DNA of 64,000 bases from Heterohyrax brucei (Eukaryota; Chordata; Mammalia; Hyracoidea; Procaviidae), in assembly GCA_028571685.1 (NCBI GenBank), contig CM053142.1:123558796-123622795 (forward strand), read 5' to 3'. Positions 22,546 to 34,795 of the stretch are shown here, in pieces. The notes beneath the pieces are model-generated. The model saw only the letters and a program-made list of their open reading frames with translations. It searched no databases and had not been told where the DNA came from. How positions within the stretch are numbered: the stretch's first letter is position 1; each line of letters starts with the position of its first letter. The position numbers were made by a program, and so were the translations under genes.

Positions 22546-23655
22546 CTCACTACTTGGTTCTGTCTCAGAAGCAGAAATAAATCACTTTTCTGTGTTTCTT
22601 CCTTATATAAAATTAGTATATGAAAGACTACGTCTTCAAGCATGCACAACAGAGTTTTCACTGTGTGTAGTGTAAATTCCACTCTCACCTACAGTGTTTC
22701 CAGTGTTAAATGTTAGCAATGTACATATTTCAGAAAATCCACATCATATTGTGCTCCATTTTTTTTCTAGCAAACGTTGGTCCCAGATGATGTACCAATG
22801 TATCAATGATACCAAGGGGAGATATAGTTCTGATTCTTAGAAAGCCATACTGTACAGTATGCACATGATTGTCAATTGTATTGCTGATGCATAATCGGCT
22901 TGAAAAGTTAAAGGTATATATCAAGGAGAACCAAATTCACTTCATGGTAGAAAGGTTCATTTTATTTCAAAATGGCCAAATGTGTCACAATGTTGCATCT
23001 TCCTGTCTGTCTGTTGTTACTGTAATATTTATTCTTGGGCTCAGAAACATCACTCTTCTTTTTTCCAACCACTTGAAGTCATTTATTGTGTATCATTTTA
23101 GCTACTTACATCAAACATTTAAAACTCGCATTCACTTAAATGCCCACAAAGATGACAGCTCAGCAATTAGGTCACAACAGGCTTTGCTCAATCAGTGTCA
23201 CCTAGTGTTTGGCTCCACACCATGGGGCAGAATGGCCCCAAATGCTCATAGCAGAGAGAAAAACCCTATACTTCATCTCATCTTGCATCCAGTTTATGGG
23301 GGAGCAGCACACTCTGTGACTACAGCCACAGTCTATCAGATGCCACTGGGCAAGTGTGGCCCTTGATGTGCAACCTTGGTTCTGCGGTGAGACTCCTGCC
23401 TGCCTCATACAATAGCGGGAACTGGAATGACCTTTTGCCAGAGGTGTGTTGCCTGACATTGAGCCCTTTCAGCCAACTCTGTCCTGCTGAATGTGAGGGG
23501 GGCGACCCTCTGGAGCTCCACCTTAGCCCTGCCCTTGTTTTTACACTAGGGCAATTTTACTTGGGTTTAAACAATTCTGACTCATCATAAACCTCATCTT
23601 CCCCCAGATGGAAAACATAGCTGTGTTTGAACTTCTCATCCAGATTTTTAAAACT
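22546..23655. other. Unassigned non-coding DNA
   Basis: This could include an old LTR or DNA transposon, but I recognise none. The 165-codon frame 22869-23366 (starts MSIVLLMHNR) has no known domain, is followed by nothing exon-like, and is overlapped by antisense frames. I treat it as chance. Confidence 0.4.
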
Positions 23656-23659
23656 TCAG

Positions 23660-23801
23660 TGTTCTAGACCAGAGCTCAAACCAGTACTGAAGCCAGCACT
23701 TCAGACAAAGAACGGACTGGACTCGGCAATACAGAGTGATGCATGTTGTGTGTATACTTTATGGTTGAATATATACATGAGGCTGTCCTACTAGTTTCTT
23801 T
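23660..23801 (+). mobile_element. Older-type L1 3' UTR fragment
   Basis: The phrase 'gagctcaaaccagtactgaa' with 'aacggactggactcggcaat' and 'gaggctgtcctactagtttc' matches the copy at 60368-60500 ('gagctgaaaccagtactgaa', 'aatggactggacttggggac'). It is cut at the right by an antisense L1. Confidence 0.7.
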
Positions 23802-24690
23802 TTCATTTTATTTTTTATTATGATGGAATGAAAATGTACATACTCTGTCCTTGCAATATTGGGTTAAGATGGGAGGATTACACAAGTTGTATTGAAGTCC
23901 CATTAATATTGATCTTCTTACTAATGAGTGCTGTCACCAATTTCACTCAACCAAATTTCTAACAACTATCTAATCTAAACCCTCGCCCTTCACCCTCCCA
24001 CCCTCCCCACCCCTGCAGCCATCAGTCTTTTCTGTTGTGTGTGAGTCTGCTTTTAAGTTTTTACCATAGGGGTCTCACACAGTATTTGTCCTTCTGTCAC
24101 TACCTTCACTCAACACCAATGTCCTCCAGTTGAAACCAGGTTAAGAAATTCTTTCTGCTATCATCGTTGTTCTTTATCATTGCATAGTGCTCCACTGAGT
24201 ACATATATCACAGTTTACCCATCCATTCTTCTGTTGTTGGGCATCTGGGTTGATTCCATCTTTTTGCTGTTGTGGACTGTGCTGCGATGAACATTCATGT
24301 GCATGTATCAGTTGGCGTGAATGTCTTGGATTCTGCAAGATATATTCCAAGCAGTGGAATTACTGGGTCAATGGTATATTGATACCCAGTTTTTTTAAGG
24401 GAGTACCAGATTGCTTTCCAAAGAGGTTGCACCATTTTGCAACCCCACCAACAGTGCAGGAGAGTTCCAATCACTCCACAGCCTCTCCAGCATTTAGTGT
24501 TTTGCGTTTTTAGGATCATGGCCAACCTTCTTGGAGTGAAATTGTATCTCGTTGTCATTTTCATTTGAATTTCTTTAATAGTTAATGATCATGAGCATGT
24601 CTGCATGTGTTTTTTGGCTGCCTGGATCTCCTCTTTAGAGAAGCGTCTGTCCATTTCCTTTGCCCGTTGCTTAAATTCATCTAATTTCAG
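23802..24690 (-). mobile_element. 5'-truncated L1 with a large 3' UTR deletion
   Basis: Antisense L1. The T-rich left end (23802-23822) is followed by only about 25 bases of terminal 3' UTR. It then jumps at about 23846 to 'actctgtccttgcaatattg', so roughly 0.7 kb present in sister copies is missing. The right part is ORF2. An 89-codon minus frame (24295-24564) retains CWRGCGVIGTLLHCWWGC, the C-terminal Cys/His cluster with its His intact, then PVIPLLGIY. Flanks 'ctagtttc' (left) and 'ctaatttc' (right, near 24678) may be a worn TSD. Confidence 0.85.
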
Positions 24691-24727
24691 AGATCATTTA
24701 ATAATGCTAATTCAGTTTAACCAAGAG

Positions 24728-25293
24728 TGTTAGTTATCTGATACTACTGTTAAAGAAACAGCTAAGATAGGTGGCTATAACAAACACATTTGTTTGCTTG
24801 CAGTTTAGGAAGCTAGAAATCCAAATTCATGGCACCAGCTGTAGAGGATGGCATTGTCTCTCTGTCAGCTTTGGGGAAAAGTCTTTCTATTCTTTCAACA
24901 TATGTGGGCCCACCTTTCCTTGCAGATCATCATGTGTCTTGGTATTAATCTTTCTCTGGGTCTTAGAGGTTATCAGAGCAGGGTACAAATTATGCACTCC
25001 ATTCCAGGCTCTACCTTCTTGATGGTAATGAAGTTGTTCTGCTTCCTCCTCATTTCTCTCTTTTATATCTCAAAAGAGATTGACTCAAGGTAAAACCTAA
25101 TCCTTTAGGCAACATCCTGTCTTATTAACATAACTGTTTCTAATCCCGCCTCATTAACATCATAGAGGTTAGGGTTTAGAACACACAGGAAAATTATATC
25201 AAATTAAAAAATGGAGGACAACCTCATAATAGTGGGAATCATACCCTATCCAAGTTAATAAACATGTTTAGGGACACAGTTCAATCCTTATCA
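24728..25293 (-). mobile_element. MaLR/ERVL-type LTR
   Basis: On the minus strand this runs from 'tgataaggattgaactgtgt' (right end) to '...aactaaca' (left end). It fits the MaLR plan of TG...CA ends and a 5' edge like 'tggtttgaattgtgtccc'. A 'tttgtttgcttgcagttta' stretch lies in place of the usual sequence near the U5 end. It belongs with 50825-51318. No internal coding region is attached. Exact TSD not seen. Confidence 0.65.
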
Positions 25294-25299
25294 AGTAAC

Positions 25300-26020
25300 T
25301 AAACTAAACCTTTGTACTTGTGAGGCTGCTCTCAGGCACTGCGGCCTTTCATACCATAACTCGAGAGGTGCCTCTCAGGTGCTTCCCAAGAGACTGAGTG
25401 GCGACAATTATTGTTTTAACATTGATTATGTTGAGCCTCCAAGAGATAAGAACGTGGGTCAGACTGCCTCTTTAGAGTTAGTCTGAACTTGACAGTCGTA
25501 ACAATAGGAATAGTACTTTCAAAGTTTTTTAGCCCTATAAATATGGACCCAACTAAATGGAAAGCTGCATGTTGTTCCATAAGGGGTGAAGAAAGATTGC
25601 AAGGTCTGCTCTGACCAAAGTAAGCCTAGCGGTAGATGTCAAACAACAAATTGTTGTGATATGTGCCCTGACAAACTGAGGATGCACCTCAGGGATTGTT
25701 TTGTAAGAGACCCGATAAAAAACTATTACAGACTGTAATATTCCAAAGATTTTGTTTTGTAAGATGTAGAAATATATAAGATGTTGAAATATATTATTTG
25801 TATACATTTGTTTGTGTATAAAATTATTGTAAAATAGCTGTAAGAAACTTGCCTAATATATGCAAATTCACCTCGAGTTGCTAGTTCGTCCGAGCAAAAA
25901 AAGTCCTCAGTGAAAACAGTGACCAAGGCCAGCATTCGAGAGCATTCTAGTATCATCTATTGATTTCTTCTCTAAAGATAGGCACTTACAGGTGAAGTGT
26001 AGAAACATTAATAATTTGGT
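25300..26020. other. Unassigned non-coding DNA, possibly an old LTR
   Basis: This sequence has more CpG than its surroundings ('cctcgagttgctagttcgtc' at 25872-25891) and a TATA-like 'ccctataaatatgg' at 25532-25545. I could not define TG...CA ends, a poly(A) signal or a relative in the window. The last bases before 26032 may be mariner sequence (see 27841). Confidence 0.35.
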
Positions 26021-26033
26021 CTTCCTTTCTGTC

Positions 26034-27838
26034 AAACAAACCACAATCAACAGAAAATAGATAAATGAGACCTATTGAGAATCAAACACTTTTGCTCATC
26101 CAAAGGCTTTATTAATAGAATTAAAAGACCATCTACAGAATGAGAAAAAATATTTGGCAACTACATGTCAGACTGACGTCTGATCTCCATAATATATAAG
26201 GTACTACAAAATATCAATAAGAAAAAAATAAATCATCCTATTAAGCAATGGGCAAAGGAGATGAACAGACACTTCTCTAAAGAGGAGATCCAGGCAGCCA
26301 AAAAACACATGCGGACATGCTCACGATCATTAACTATTAAAGAAATTCAAATCAAAATGACAGTGAGATACCATTTCACTCCAAGAAGGTTGGCCATGAT
26401 CCAAAAAACACAAAACAACAAATGCTAGAAAGGCTGTGGAGAAATTGGAACTCTCCTACACTGTTGGTGGGATTGCAAAATGATGCAGCCTCTTTGGAAA
26501 GCAATCTGGCACTCCATTAAAAAACTGGATATCAATATACCATTTGACCCAGTAATTCCACTACTTGAATATATCCTGCAGAATCAAGGCCATTCACATT
26601 AACTAATACATGCACACAAATGTTTATCGCAGCACAGTCCACAACAGCAAAAAGTTGGAATCAACCCAGATGCCCAACAACTGAGGAATGAATAGGTAAA
26701 CTATGGTACACTACACAATGATAAAGAATGATGGTGATTTCAGGAAACATCTCATAACCTGGTTTCATCTGGAGGACACTGGTGTTGAAAGAAAGTAGTC
26801 AGCAACAGAAGGACAAATATTGTATGAGACCACTATAATAAGAACTTAAAATCAGACTCATGCATGGAAGAAAAGACTCTTTGATGGCTGCAGGAGTGGG
26901 GAGGATGGGAGGGCGAGGAGGAGGGGGGTTTAGAATAGACACTTGTTAGAAATTTGGCTGGGTGAAATTAGTGACAACACACATTAGTCATAAGGTCAAC
27001 ATTAACTGGACTTCAATATAACTTGAATATTCTTCCCATCTTAATCCAATATTGCAAGGACAGAGTAGCTGGTGCGGGGGGGGGGGGATGGGAACCGTGC
27101 TTTCAGGGGAAATCGAGGCCAATTGGCACAACTAGCATTTTGCTAATGTGGACTCTGCACCCCACATTGGTGAGTGATGTCTGGGGTCTTAAAAGCTGCC
27201 AAGCTACCATCTGAGGGTACAGCAAATGGTCCCAACTCAGCAGGAACGGATGGTCACCAAGGTCCATAACGACATGGGGGAAAGAGAAGACAGAGAGACC
27301 CACGTGAGTGGGTGTCTACATCGACTTGTGACCGGAAGAACCAGGTGATGTCAGCCACCACCAGTGATAGCCACAATGGAGCACACAAGGTTGATTCTCA
27401 CTGGCAACACAAGAATAAATAGAGGTGCACCCTGAGATATCTACTAAAAGACCACAGTTGATGGTCCAGGGGCTTTGGGGTTCCCCTGGGAGCATGGCCT
27501 CTGGCCCTGATGCTGTCCCTGTCCATACATCATAATCAAGGTCAACTCTTTGGACAGCAATGGATTGGACATGGTAATGAGGAGTGACGATATTTTGTGG
27601 GCACTTTATGTTTCTATGCATCTATAGGATGTCATCCTGCTGACCTCAAACTGGAGGAAAGGAGAGGTAGAGAGTGGAGAGGAGGGGATAGGGGACTGTT
27701 GGGAGGATAGAACATGTATGGAGCAGAGAGGAATAGTGTGCTGTCACCATGCAGAGAGAGCAGTGGAAGCTGTATATAGGTGAGCATGCAAGTTTATATG
27801 GGATGGTACATTTTCATTCAACCATAAAAGAAAAAAAA
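26034..27838 (+). mobile_element. 5'-truncated L1 (ORF2 C-terminal part plus 3' UTR)
   Basis: It starts within ORF2 ('aaccacaatcaacagaaaat', matching 6353-6375 of the full-length copy) and runs collinear with it to the ORF2 end near 26842. It then covers the full 3' UTR and an A-rich end at 27826-27838. A G12 run sits at 27076-27087. Flanks 'tcttcctttc' (26022-26031) and 'tcttcttttc' (27842-27851) look like a TSD. The right flank is mariner, so the L1 landed inside a mariner copy. Stops and indels inactivate the ORF2 part. Confidence 0.9.
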
Positions 27839-27840
27839 CC

Positions 27841-28450
27841 CTCTTCTTTTCAATATTTCCTTTGCCTTTGGGTAAAGAAAAAAGTCACTGTGGGGTAGAT
27901 CAGGTTAATAAGTAGGGTGTTTCAATACAGGTATTTGTTTACCAGCTAAAAACTCCCTCAAAGACAGTGTTGTGTTAGCTGGTACATTGTAGCAATAGAA
28001 GAGCCATGAGTTGTTGGTGAAAATTTCAGGTTGTTTTCATCTAACTTTTTCACACATTTTCAGCACTTGCAAATAATGATGGTTAACTGTTTGTCCAGTT
28101 GGTACAAATTCATAACGAACAGTCCTTCTGATATCAGAAAAGTTTAGCAACACTGTCATGACTTTTGATTTGGAATGACAGAAATTTTTTGGTCATGGAG
28201 AATTGGCTGACTCCCATTTTGCACTTTGATGCTTTGTTTCAGGGTCCTATTAGTACACCCATGTTTCATTACCAGTGATAACATAGCCAAAAACATCACC
28301 TTGTCTCTCCAAACCTCTTGCAAACTTCTACTGTCTTGTTTGTTCTTCTGTGAGCTCCTTTGGGACTGTCTTTGAACACACCTTTCTTTTGCCAAGATTT
28401 TCAGTTAACCTTTTCCAAGCCTGTCCTGCTCCAAACACCTCATCCTTTCC
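27841..28450 (-). pseudogene. Mariner transposase pseudogene
   Basis: Antisense mariner-family transposase. Reading the minus strand, VITGNETWV is encoded near 28257-28282; the family motif is TGDETW, so the first catalytic Asp is Asn here (codon at 28268-28270). A PDL..SDFFLYPKAKEILK stretch with the third Asp lies near 27850-27895. Between them the protein is readable only in shifting frames (an intact piece is the 79-codon frame 28156-28395). In active relatives this DDE/D enzyme cuts and pastes at TA sites. The 3' side is cut off by the L1 at its left. Right edge approximate. Confidence 0.82.
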
Positions 28451-31017
28451 ATTGAGCCACTCCAGTTCTCATAACAGCCTGCAAGTAACAGCATTGCAGC
28501 CAGCTGGGCCACTTGTGAGCATTTGCTCCACTGCTGTATTGCTCTGATGGGGGCTTAACCTGGATGCTATCAGATTGCTTGTACGCAAACTTGTGTTCTT
28601 CCATACAGTCTTAGAGGACATTTTTAATGCATTGCCTACTTAATGCTCTAAACAAATTTTGAAGTAAATAAAATGTTGTACACCATTTTGCAAGTAAGAA
28701 AACTGAAGCTCAATTAGATGAACTGACTTGAAGCCAGATCTTTTTTATTGTTTTCATGTTTACTTGACTGGAAAAGCCATTCTCACATCCATCTTTCTCA
28801 TGTTAACTGTAAGTGTTCTTCCAGTGCTTCCGAAAGTTTTTAATCGAGTGGCACACATAGGAGGTGACATTTTCTCTGTTATTTCGGGCAAAGAGATGTG
28901 TTATTTGCTCAGCATCCTGGGACTTCAGCTTTCACACACCCTGACAGCCCACAAGAACTGAAGGGATCAATACTTTGGCACACCTGAAACTCACAAAACT
29001 AGTGTGTCATAGACACCACTTTAGATCTATGAAGATTTTATGAGGCTTCTCTGTTCACTTTACTGTTCACTAAAATGTGGAAGGCAAAACTCCCAGTGCC
29101 ACGTCAATAATAGCATGGATTTATGATCAATTTAAAATAATTACTACCCATGTCAGATGTCCCCTTTGTGTGAACAAAATGGCTTCACATTTCCTGGTAG
29201 TTTAAACATTATAGAGAGGGTAATTCAGATGCTATGTAAAATATTCCCTGGGTATAGTTTACAGAAACAGCTGTCAAGAGAGCACAAATAGAAAGGACTT
29301 TTCCCTCAATACATTTTCTGTCTTCATCAACCAAAACCAGTAAGAAAAAAGTGAATTATAACATAATCATGTGCTTTTCTAGTGCACCATTAATCCCTAT
29401 CTTCACATGCTATTGTAATTCCTTTACCTAACAAAAACAACAGCCATAATGATATATTAGCTCAAATTTAGTGTAGTGTGTCAGGAAGCAGAACTATGAA
29501 TCTCAGACATAATAATACGTCAGCGTGAGTGAATTTCCTTCTGTGCCTGTGACACTTGTGAGTCCATTTTCTCCCTCATTGGATTTTGGACTCTTCAAAT
29601 GACACTTCCCAACCCCTATCACACAGCTATAAATAAGTTTTAAACCTTTTTGAATTAAATAATTTCACAGTTTCCTCTTGGATAATCTTGTTTCTCCAGC
29701 TAATCTAGAATTTCCGTGAAATGTGAACAGATCTAGCAATCACACTCATACCATTTCTCACTTGAATATGATAATTAGTATTTTCTTGCAGCATTTCCTA
29801 AGATGAAATCAATTCACTTCCTCAAAGACGGTGAAAATATTAATCATTTGTAGGAATAGAATATATTAAATAATCTAATCTGTTTGATGACTTAGTAAAA
29901 CGTAATTGTCATTGCAAGAGATTATAGAACTTTCAAATGTGGTACTCTGGCTTCTCATATTTTAAGTTATTTTGGAGCTTTCTTATATGGAAGAAGATTT
30001 TCTAGCTGATATATTAACAATATTTACTTGGTAATTTTGTCTCCTAAAAATGAGAACATATATTCTTATGAAATTCCAGAAAATAAAATGCTAATTATCT
30101 GTGAATGAATTGTACAAAATTTAGCCCACAAAATTCAAATTCAAATATTATAAACTCATGCACACCTACTCTTTCAAAACAAATGCTGGTAATTTGTACT
30201 CTGTACTTTTTTTGTTTTTTATATGGGAATTGATGGAGTGGGGTAGGAAAAAAAAAAAAACACCTTTCTGTTTATAGCCAAAAAGCTTAGCTCTAACTCA
30301 AAGCAAACATTGTTTACTTTAGAAACAGTGATTTTACTATAACTCCTGCTTAGATCTAGACACATATATGAAAATACAATTTGCTTTTCCTTGCTTATTC
30401 TAAATAGAGAATTTTGTTTATGAATAGAGACAAAATAAGTCAAAAATAATTTATGGATGCTGACTCATAACTTATCAATTAGGAGAAAAGTTTTCTAATG
30501 TACATATGATTAGGTCTCTCCACTGCTTACAAAGTCTTCTGTGATTCCCACACTATCTTCAGAATAAGTATTAAATTTCCTGTTAGGCCCCCAAGGCATT
30601 TAACAACCAGACTGGAAGCTTGTTTTCCAACCTTATCTACCCCTTTTCAACTTGCTTCTGGTTTTACGTTTGAAATATCTGATCTTCCTTGAACCTACAT
30701 GTCATAATTATTATTATGTCATACCTTTGCCTAGGATTGCACTTCCCGGGTTGTATACCTCGTGAGCTCAAATATTTGCTTTCCTATGAGTAGTATAATC
30801 AGCATTCTTGCCTTACCTTGTCCTTATGCCCCTAGTTTGCCTCTTGCTCTTCTTGTTCTACCTGTGAATATCTTTTCCTTGATTAGGTAATGAAACATTT
30901 CTGTAAGACAGAAGTGTTTGACCTCCCACTCCCAAGAAATACACAAGATTTAGAATGTGCATTTGTATAATAACCTTAAATTGCCTTTAACCTAACTTAC
31001 TTTCTCCTCTATCTCCA
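28451..31017. other. Mostly unassigned DNA with faint ancient repeats
   Basis: AT-rich, repeat-poor sequence. 28675-28735 weakly resembles an antisense MIR core ('gcaagtaagaaaactgaagc'). A13 lies at 30248-30260. No coding gene or RNA gene is visible. Confidence 0.45.
30510..30760. repeat. L2-like ancient LINE fragment
   Basis: The phrases 'ccactgcttacaaagtcttc' and 'cccaaggcatttaacaacca' resemble the widespread L2 3' region (typically 'cactgcctacaggataaagt' and 'ggcattcaaggcc'). The match is by memory and diverged. Orientation not assigned. Confidence 0.45.
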
Positions 31018-31177
31018 GCCTGGTAGTGTAGTAGTTCAGTGCTACAGCTGCTAACCCAAAAAGTCGATAGTTCAAGTCTACCACATGCTCCTTAGAAACT
31101 CTATGGGGAAGTTCTAGTCTATCTATAACATTGCTATGAATTGGAATCAACTTGACAGCACTGGATTTTTTTGGTAC
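31018..31177 (+). repeat. AfroSINE
   Basis: Plus-strand SINE: 'cctggtagtgtagtagttca' head, 'gctgctaacccaaaaagtcg', 'ctccttagaaactctatggg' and 'caacttgacagcactggatt' tail. Confidence 0.9.
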
Positions 31178-31983
31178 TTGTTTTTATCTTGCCATATTAT
31201 GTGAATAAATCATTCAAATAAACATAAAAATATTAATTTAAAAGCTGATATCAGAATTCTTCATCTAAAGAAAATCACCTTTATTTGGAAGCACACGTTT
31301 TATGCCTCCAGGGGATAGGTGAAACCCTGTTGACATGTGATTGACTTCAAGATAACAGAAGGGATTATCAAAAGGCTCCGTATTAAAAATGAATGGAAAT
31401 TTTATAGTACGAGATGGAGTAGAAAGATGAAAGGGAAAAGCAAAGAAGGTGTAGTAGACAGAAGATTTCAACTAGAACTTGGGATTTTGTAGAGGTACTT
31501 AGGAAATATTAAGCTAAGTATTAAGATCAGTACCAGGCTAATTTCGTTAATCTGATGTGTACCCTTCTTTTATACACTGAGTAAATATTCTGCGTCAATA
31601 AACAGAGCTCCATTGCTGGGATGTCTAGCTCTACAGCAGGGACTCTGGGAACGGCAGTGTAAGAGGACCCCTGGACTGACATAATTGTGGAGGTAAGAGC
31701 TTGGACTCGGGGGTAATTATGAGAACATAAGACCCACTGAAATTTGCAAGAATAGTATTGTAGGTACTGACCACAATCTACGGAAAGCAAGCTAAATCAA
31801 TCTAAGCCGTAGTTTCAGAACAGGGTGACTTCACCTGATAACTAGTATAGAAGAAAAAATAATCATTAACTCCACTAGCATAAGCTTTTGTTTATAAACG
31901 TGTGGTAAAAGAAGGCACCAACACAGCAATCTAATTTGAGAAGTGGGGTGGGGAGAGAGACAGAGTAATTTTTATCGTTCTAC
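31178..31983. other. Unassigned non-coding DNA
   Basis: There are no recognised repeats. An 87-codon antisense frame (31527-31790) has no known motif. Confidence 0.45.
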
Positions 31984-32037
31984 CCTGACTCTAGGGTCGC
32001 CATGAGTCAGATCCGACTCGACCACACTTGGCTTTTA
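31984..32037 (+). repeat. AfroSINE 3' fragment
   Basis: Only the last third is present: 'ctaccctgactctagggtcg', then 'ccatgagtcagatccgactc'. The unusually intact CpG-containing tail ('gactcgac') suggests less decay than neighbouring copies. Confidence 0.8.
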
Positions 32038-33325
32038 GTAGGTTATTTACATTTCAGATAATTTCAGTTATAATTGGTCAAAGATGGTTATTCAAAGAGA
32101 GAGGAATTGTTCTTGTGAACTAGTAATTTATAATATTTGCCTAGTATTTTGTGCAAAAGAAGGTAAAGGAAGACAGCTGTGGATGAGGAAAAGGACAGAT
32201 GTGGGCTACTGTGAGAAGTTGTAGTTCCATTAATGTTTATTACACCGAGTTACAGAAATTATTACATACTATATTTATTTAATACTGTGTATTCCTCCCT
32301 TCTGTGAAGACACTGACATCAAGAGGGGTGAATAAGTCATCTTTGCAACCTTAATGTCTAGAATATACTACCTACCATAGAAAATACTGAAATAAGCTGA
32401 CAAACTTTTGCCAAGGTCTAAATTTCCATTACAAATTAATTTTAGAAAGGGCTAACTCTTATGAAATATATGATTTTAAAAAGGGTCTACAGACAAATTC
32501 ATATGGCTCTAATGACTTAGTCCTCTCATTCGTTGGGAAAAACAGCTATGCTCATCAGAATTTACAATCACCCTATGCCTGTCGGTGCAATTTAACTTTC
32601 CTTCTATGGTAGTTTTCTTGTTTCCCACGTCAGCTTGTTTTCCATATCAGCTTGTTTTCTAATCTATTCTTAGAATAGTTTCCCTATACCATTCTAATAC
32701 CTTTCCTCTATCAAATATTCCTCCACTGTGCACATCTTCTGAAGTTTTTCAACAATAGATTCTCTTGAAGTTTTCCCCCAAAGGACAAACATAGTAGAAG
32801 GAAAAAAAAGTAAAAGAGATTAAGGAAAATAAAGAAATAATAACTTTAGGGTTTTCTTAGCAAATTTTCTATTAACATAATTATTCATGTTGGAGATTCT
32901 CTGGGGAGAAAACAATAGCTTTCTATATGCTTACCACAGTGCCACTGTGATATAAATGTTTGCTAACTCAGTGAATGGATCTAATTTCTTCTCACACAAA
33001 AGAAAATTGCTAAATTAGGCCAGAATGGAAAAGTGTGTTTATCTGTGTGCGACTCTAGATGATTGGTAGTGCTTGTCTGAAGAGATGTATTGAGGGGGAC
33101 TCTGAATAGAAACTAAAAAATAATATATGCATGCATACACACACACACACACACACACACACTTCCTGGGAAAACTACTACCATCAATTAGCAATATTTG
33201 TTGTATGCTAGGAGGATACTTGCATGAATGATGCATATTTACCATCATGAAATCAGATGAGAAAAATATTACAGTGTATTTAAATCACATTATATAGGTA
33301 GTTCCGCAAGTACCCTTATGCAATC
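32038..33325. other. Unassigned non-coding DNA
   Basis: AT-rich sequence. It includes a near-duplicate pair 'cgtcagcttgttttcc' / 'tatcagcttgttttct' at 32628-32661 and a (CA)n microsatellite listed separately. Confidence 0.45.
33131..33162 (+). repeat. (CA)n microsatellite
   Basis: About sixteen uninterrupted CA units, preceded by 'atatatgcatgcata'. This is a standard polymorphic dinucleotide repeat. Confidence 0.95.
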
Positions 33326-33465
33326 TAGACATTTGATTTTCACAGTAACCTTGCTTTCTGTTTTAGAGATGTGTAGAAGGTTGATGTATTTGAGCCATTT
33401 TCTAAAGTTTGTAGCCTGGTACAGTTAATAACTGGCTAACTTGGGACTTAAACTCAAGTCTTCTA
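33326..33465 (-). repeat. MIR (mammal-wide SINE) fragment
   Basis: Antisense MIR: 'ttgattttcacagtaacctt', then a diverged 'ttttagagatgtgtagaagg' and 'aactggctaacttgggactt' corresponding to the MIR core and head. Ancient and incomplete. Confidence 0.6.
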
Positions 33466-34368
33466 AAAGCAACAACAACAGAACCCGATGGATGTCCCCA
33501 GCCCACCACCACTGTCTCTCTTTTCTATTACTTGTAATGATACTCAGCTCATGAGTAAGCATTCACAAGCAATATATAGATAGCTACAGTTTGAGAAGAA
33601 TTATAGAAGGGAAGCAAGCCAGATAGAAAGTGCAAACTGGGTAATTTTCTTAAAATATATCTGTGTGTAAACCCTACTTGTATTGACAAGAAACAGTTAT
33701 ATCTTCTAACAGAATTCCATTATGTGAGAATTAGTTTAACAGTAGAAATGTCCAGACAGTGACTAAACATTGTCAGTGAAATGAAGGCAAAACCTATGTA
33801 CTTTGTATTGCCTAGAATACTGGAACTTTGTTCAAGTTTAGCACAAACAAGCAGATACCTTTAAAAACTATGACCTAAGTATAACATAATTCAAAAATCA
33901 AGGGGAAAGAAAGACATGAAGCATAAACTTAAAAGGCTGGCAGCAGCAATTAGACCTTGCAAAAACATATTTGATATTATTTTGTTTTTCTACTATTTAT
34001 TCCTAGTTCTCTTTTCAGCCAACCATTGATAATCAACATGGCAAAGTTGTAAATGTATGTAGTTCCTCTCAGATTTGGCTAAAGCTTTGACCCATTTGGA
34101 GTCCTATAGCAACTGCCCATGAATTGGGTTGCTGAGGAATAAGGGAGTTAGATGCTCAGAGTAGGGAATAAGAAGGTGATACATGGATAGGAAAACATAT
34201 CTTTTCATCCCAGCTAAAATCCTGGTACTCCCTTCCCCTCTCCCCCCCCCACTTACTAAGTTTGTGACTGTAGACAAGCAGATTGCCCAAAGGCATCTCT
34301 AGCTTCAGTTATTTTCCAAACAATTAGAACATTAAGATAGTACTCTTGTATCACAGGTTCATCAAATG
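33466..34368. other. Unassigned non-coding DNA
   Basis: No recognised repeat or gene. A C-rich run (tccccccccc) lies near 34240-34250. Confidence 0.45.
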
Positions 34369-34503
34369 AAGTCCTGTTGCAGTCAAGTCAATTCTGACTC
34401 ACAGTGACCCTTTAGAACAGAGTAGAACTGCCACATAGGATTTCCAAGGAGTAGCTGGTGAATTCAAACTGCTTACCTTTTGATAAGTAACCAGGGTCTT
34501 AAA
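34369..34503 (-). repeat. AfroSINE, head truncated
   Basis: Antisense SINE with 'tcctgttgcagtcaagtcaa', 'tagaacagagtagaactgcc' and 'tggtgaattcaaactgctta'. The tRNA-like end at the right is degraded. Confidence 0.85.
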
Positions 34504-34599
34504 TTCCGTACTACCAAGCTTCCTAATCAATATAAAATACTGAAGAAATTACCAGACACACATCAGGAACGGGAAAATCGTGACTAGCAGTAACAATAG

Positions 34600-34795
34600 T
34601 TGTGGTTGTCATCATCATTGCTGCAATAGCAATAATAAGAAGTAGTAGAGGTAGCAGCAGTTCTGTAACAGCGGCAGTCATGGTGACCGCAGCGCGGGGC
34701 ACCCGGGCCTCGGTGGGAATCGTGGCGGTGGTGGTGGAAGCAGCAGCAGTAATAGCCGCAGCCTGTGTGGCAGCTGTAGACAGTGGTAGAGCGGC
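34600..34795 (+). repeat. GC-rich degenerate trinucleotide tract
   Basis: It starts as AT-rich ATC/AAT/AGT triplets and becomes GCA/GCG/GTG triplets with several CpGs at 34687-34760. A 67-codon Ala/Val-rich frame (34602-34805) results from the triplet structure, and the opposite strand is also open. It is probably an old expanded triplet repeat rather than a coding exon. Confidence 0.6.

Noticed and set aside
22869..23366. 165-codon open frame in unassigned DNA
   Set aside because: No motif or family likeness, and antisense frames overlap it. Treated as chance.
25300..26020. Possible old LTR with a TATA-like box
   Set aside because: No TG...CA edges, TSD, poly(A) signal or sister copy could be identified by eye, so it is left as unassigned.
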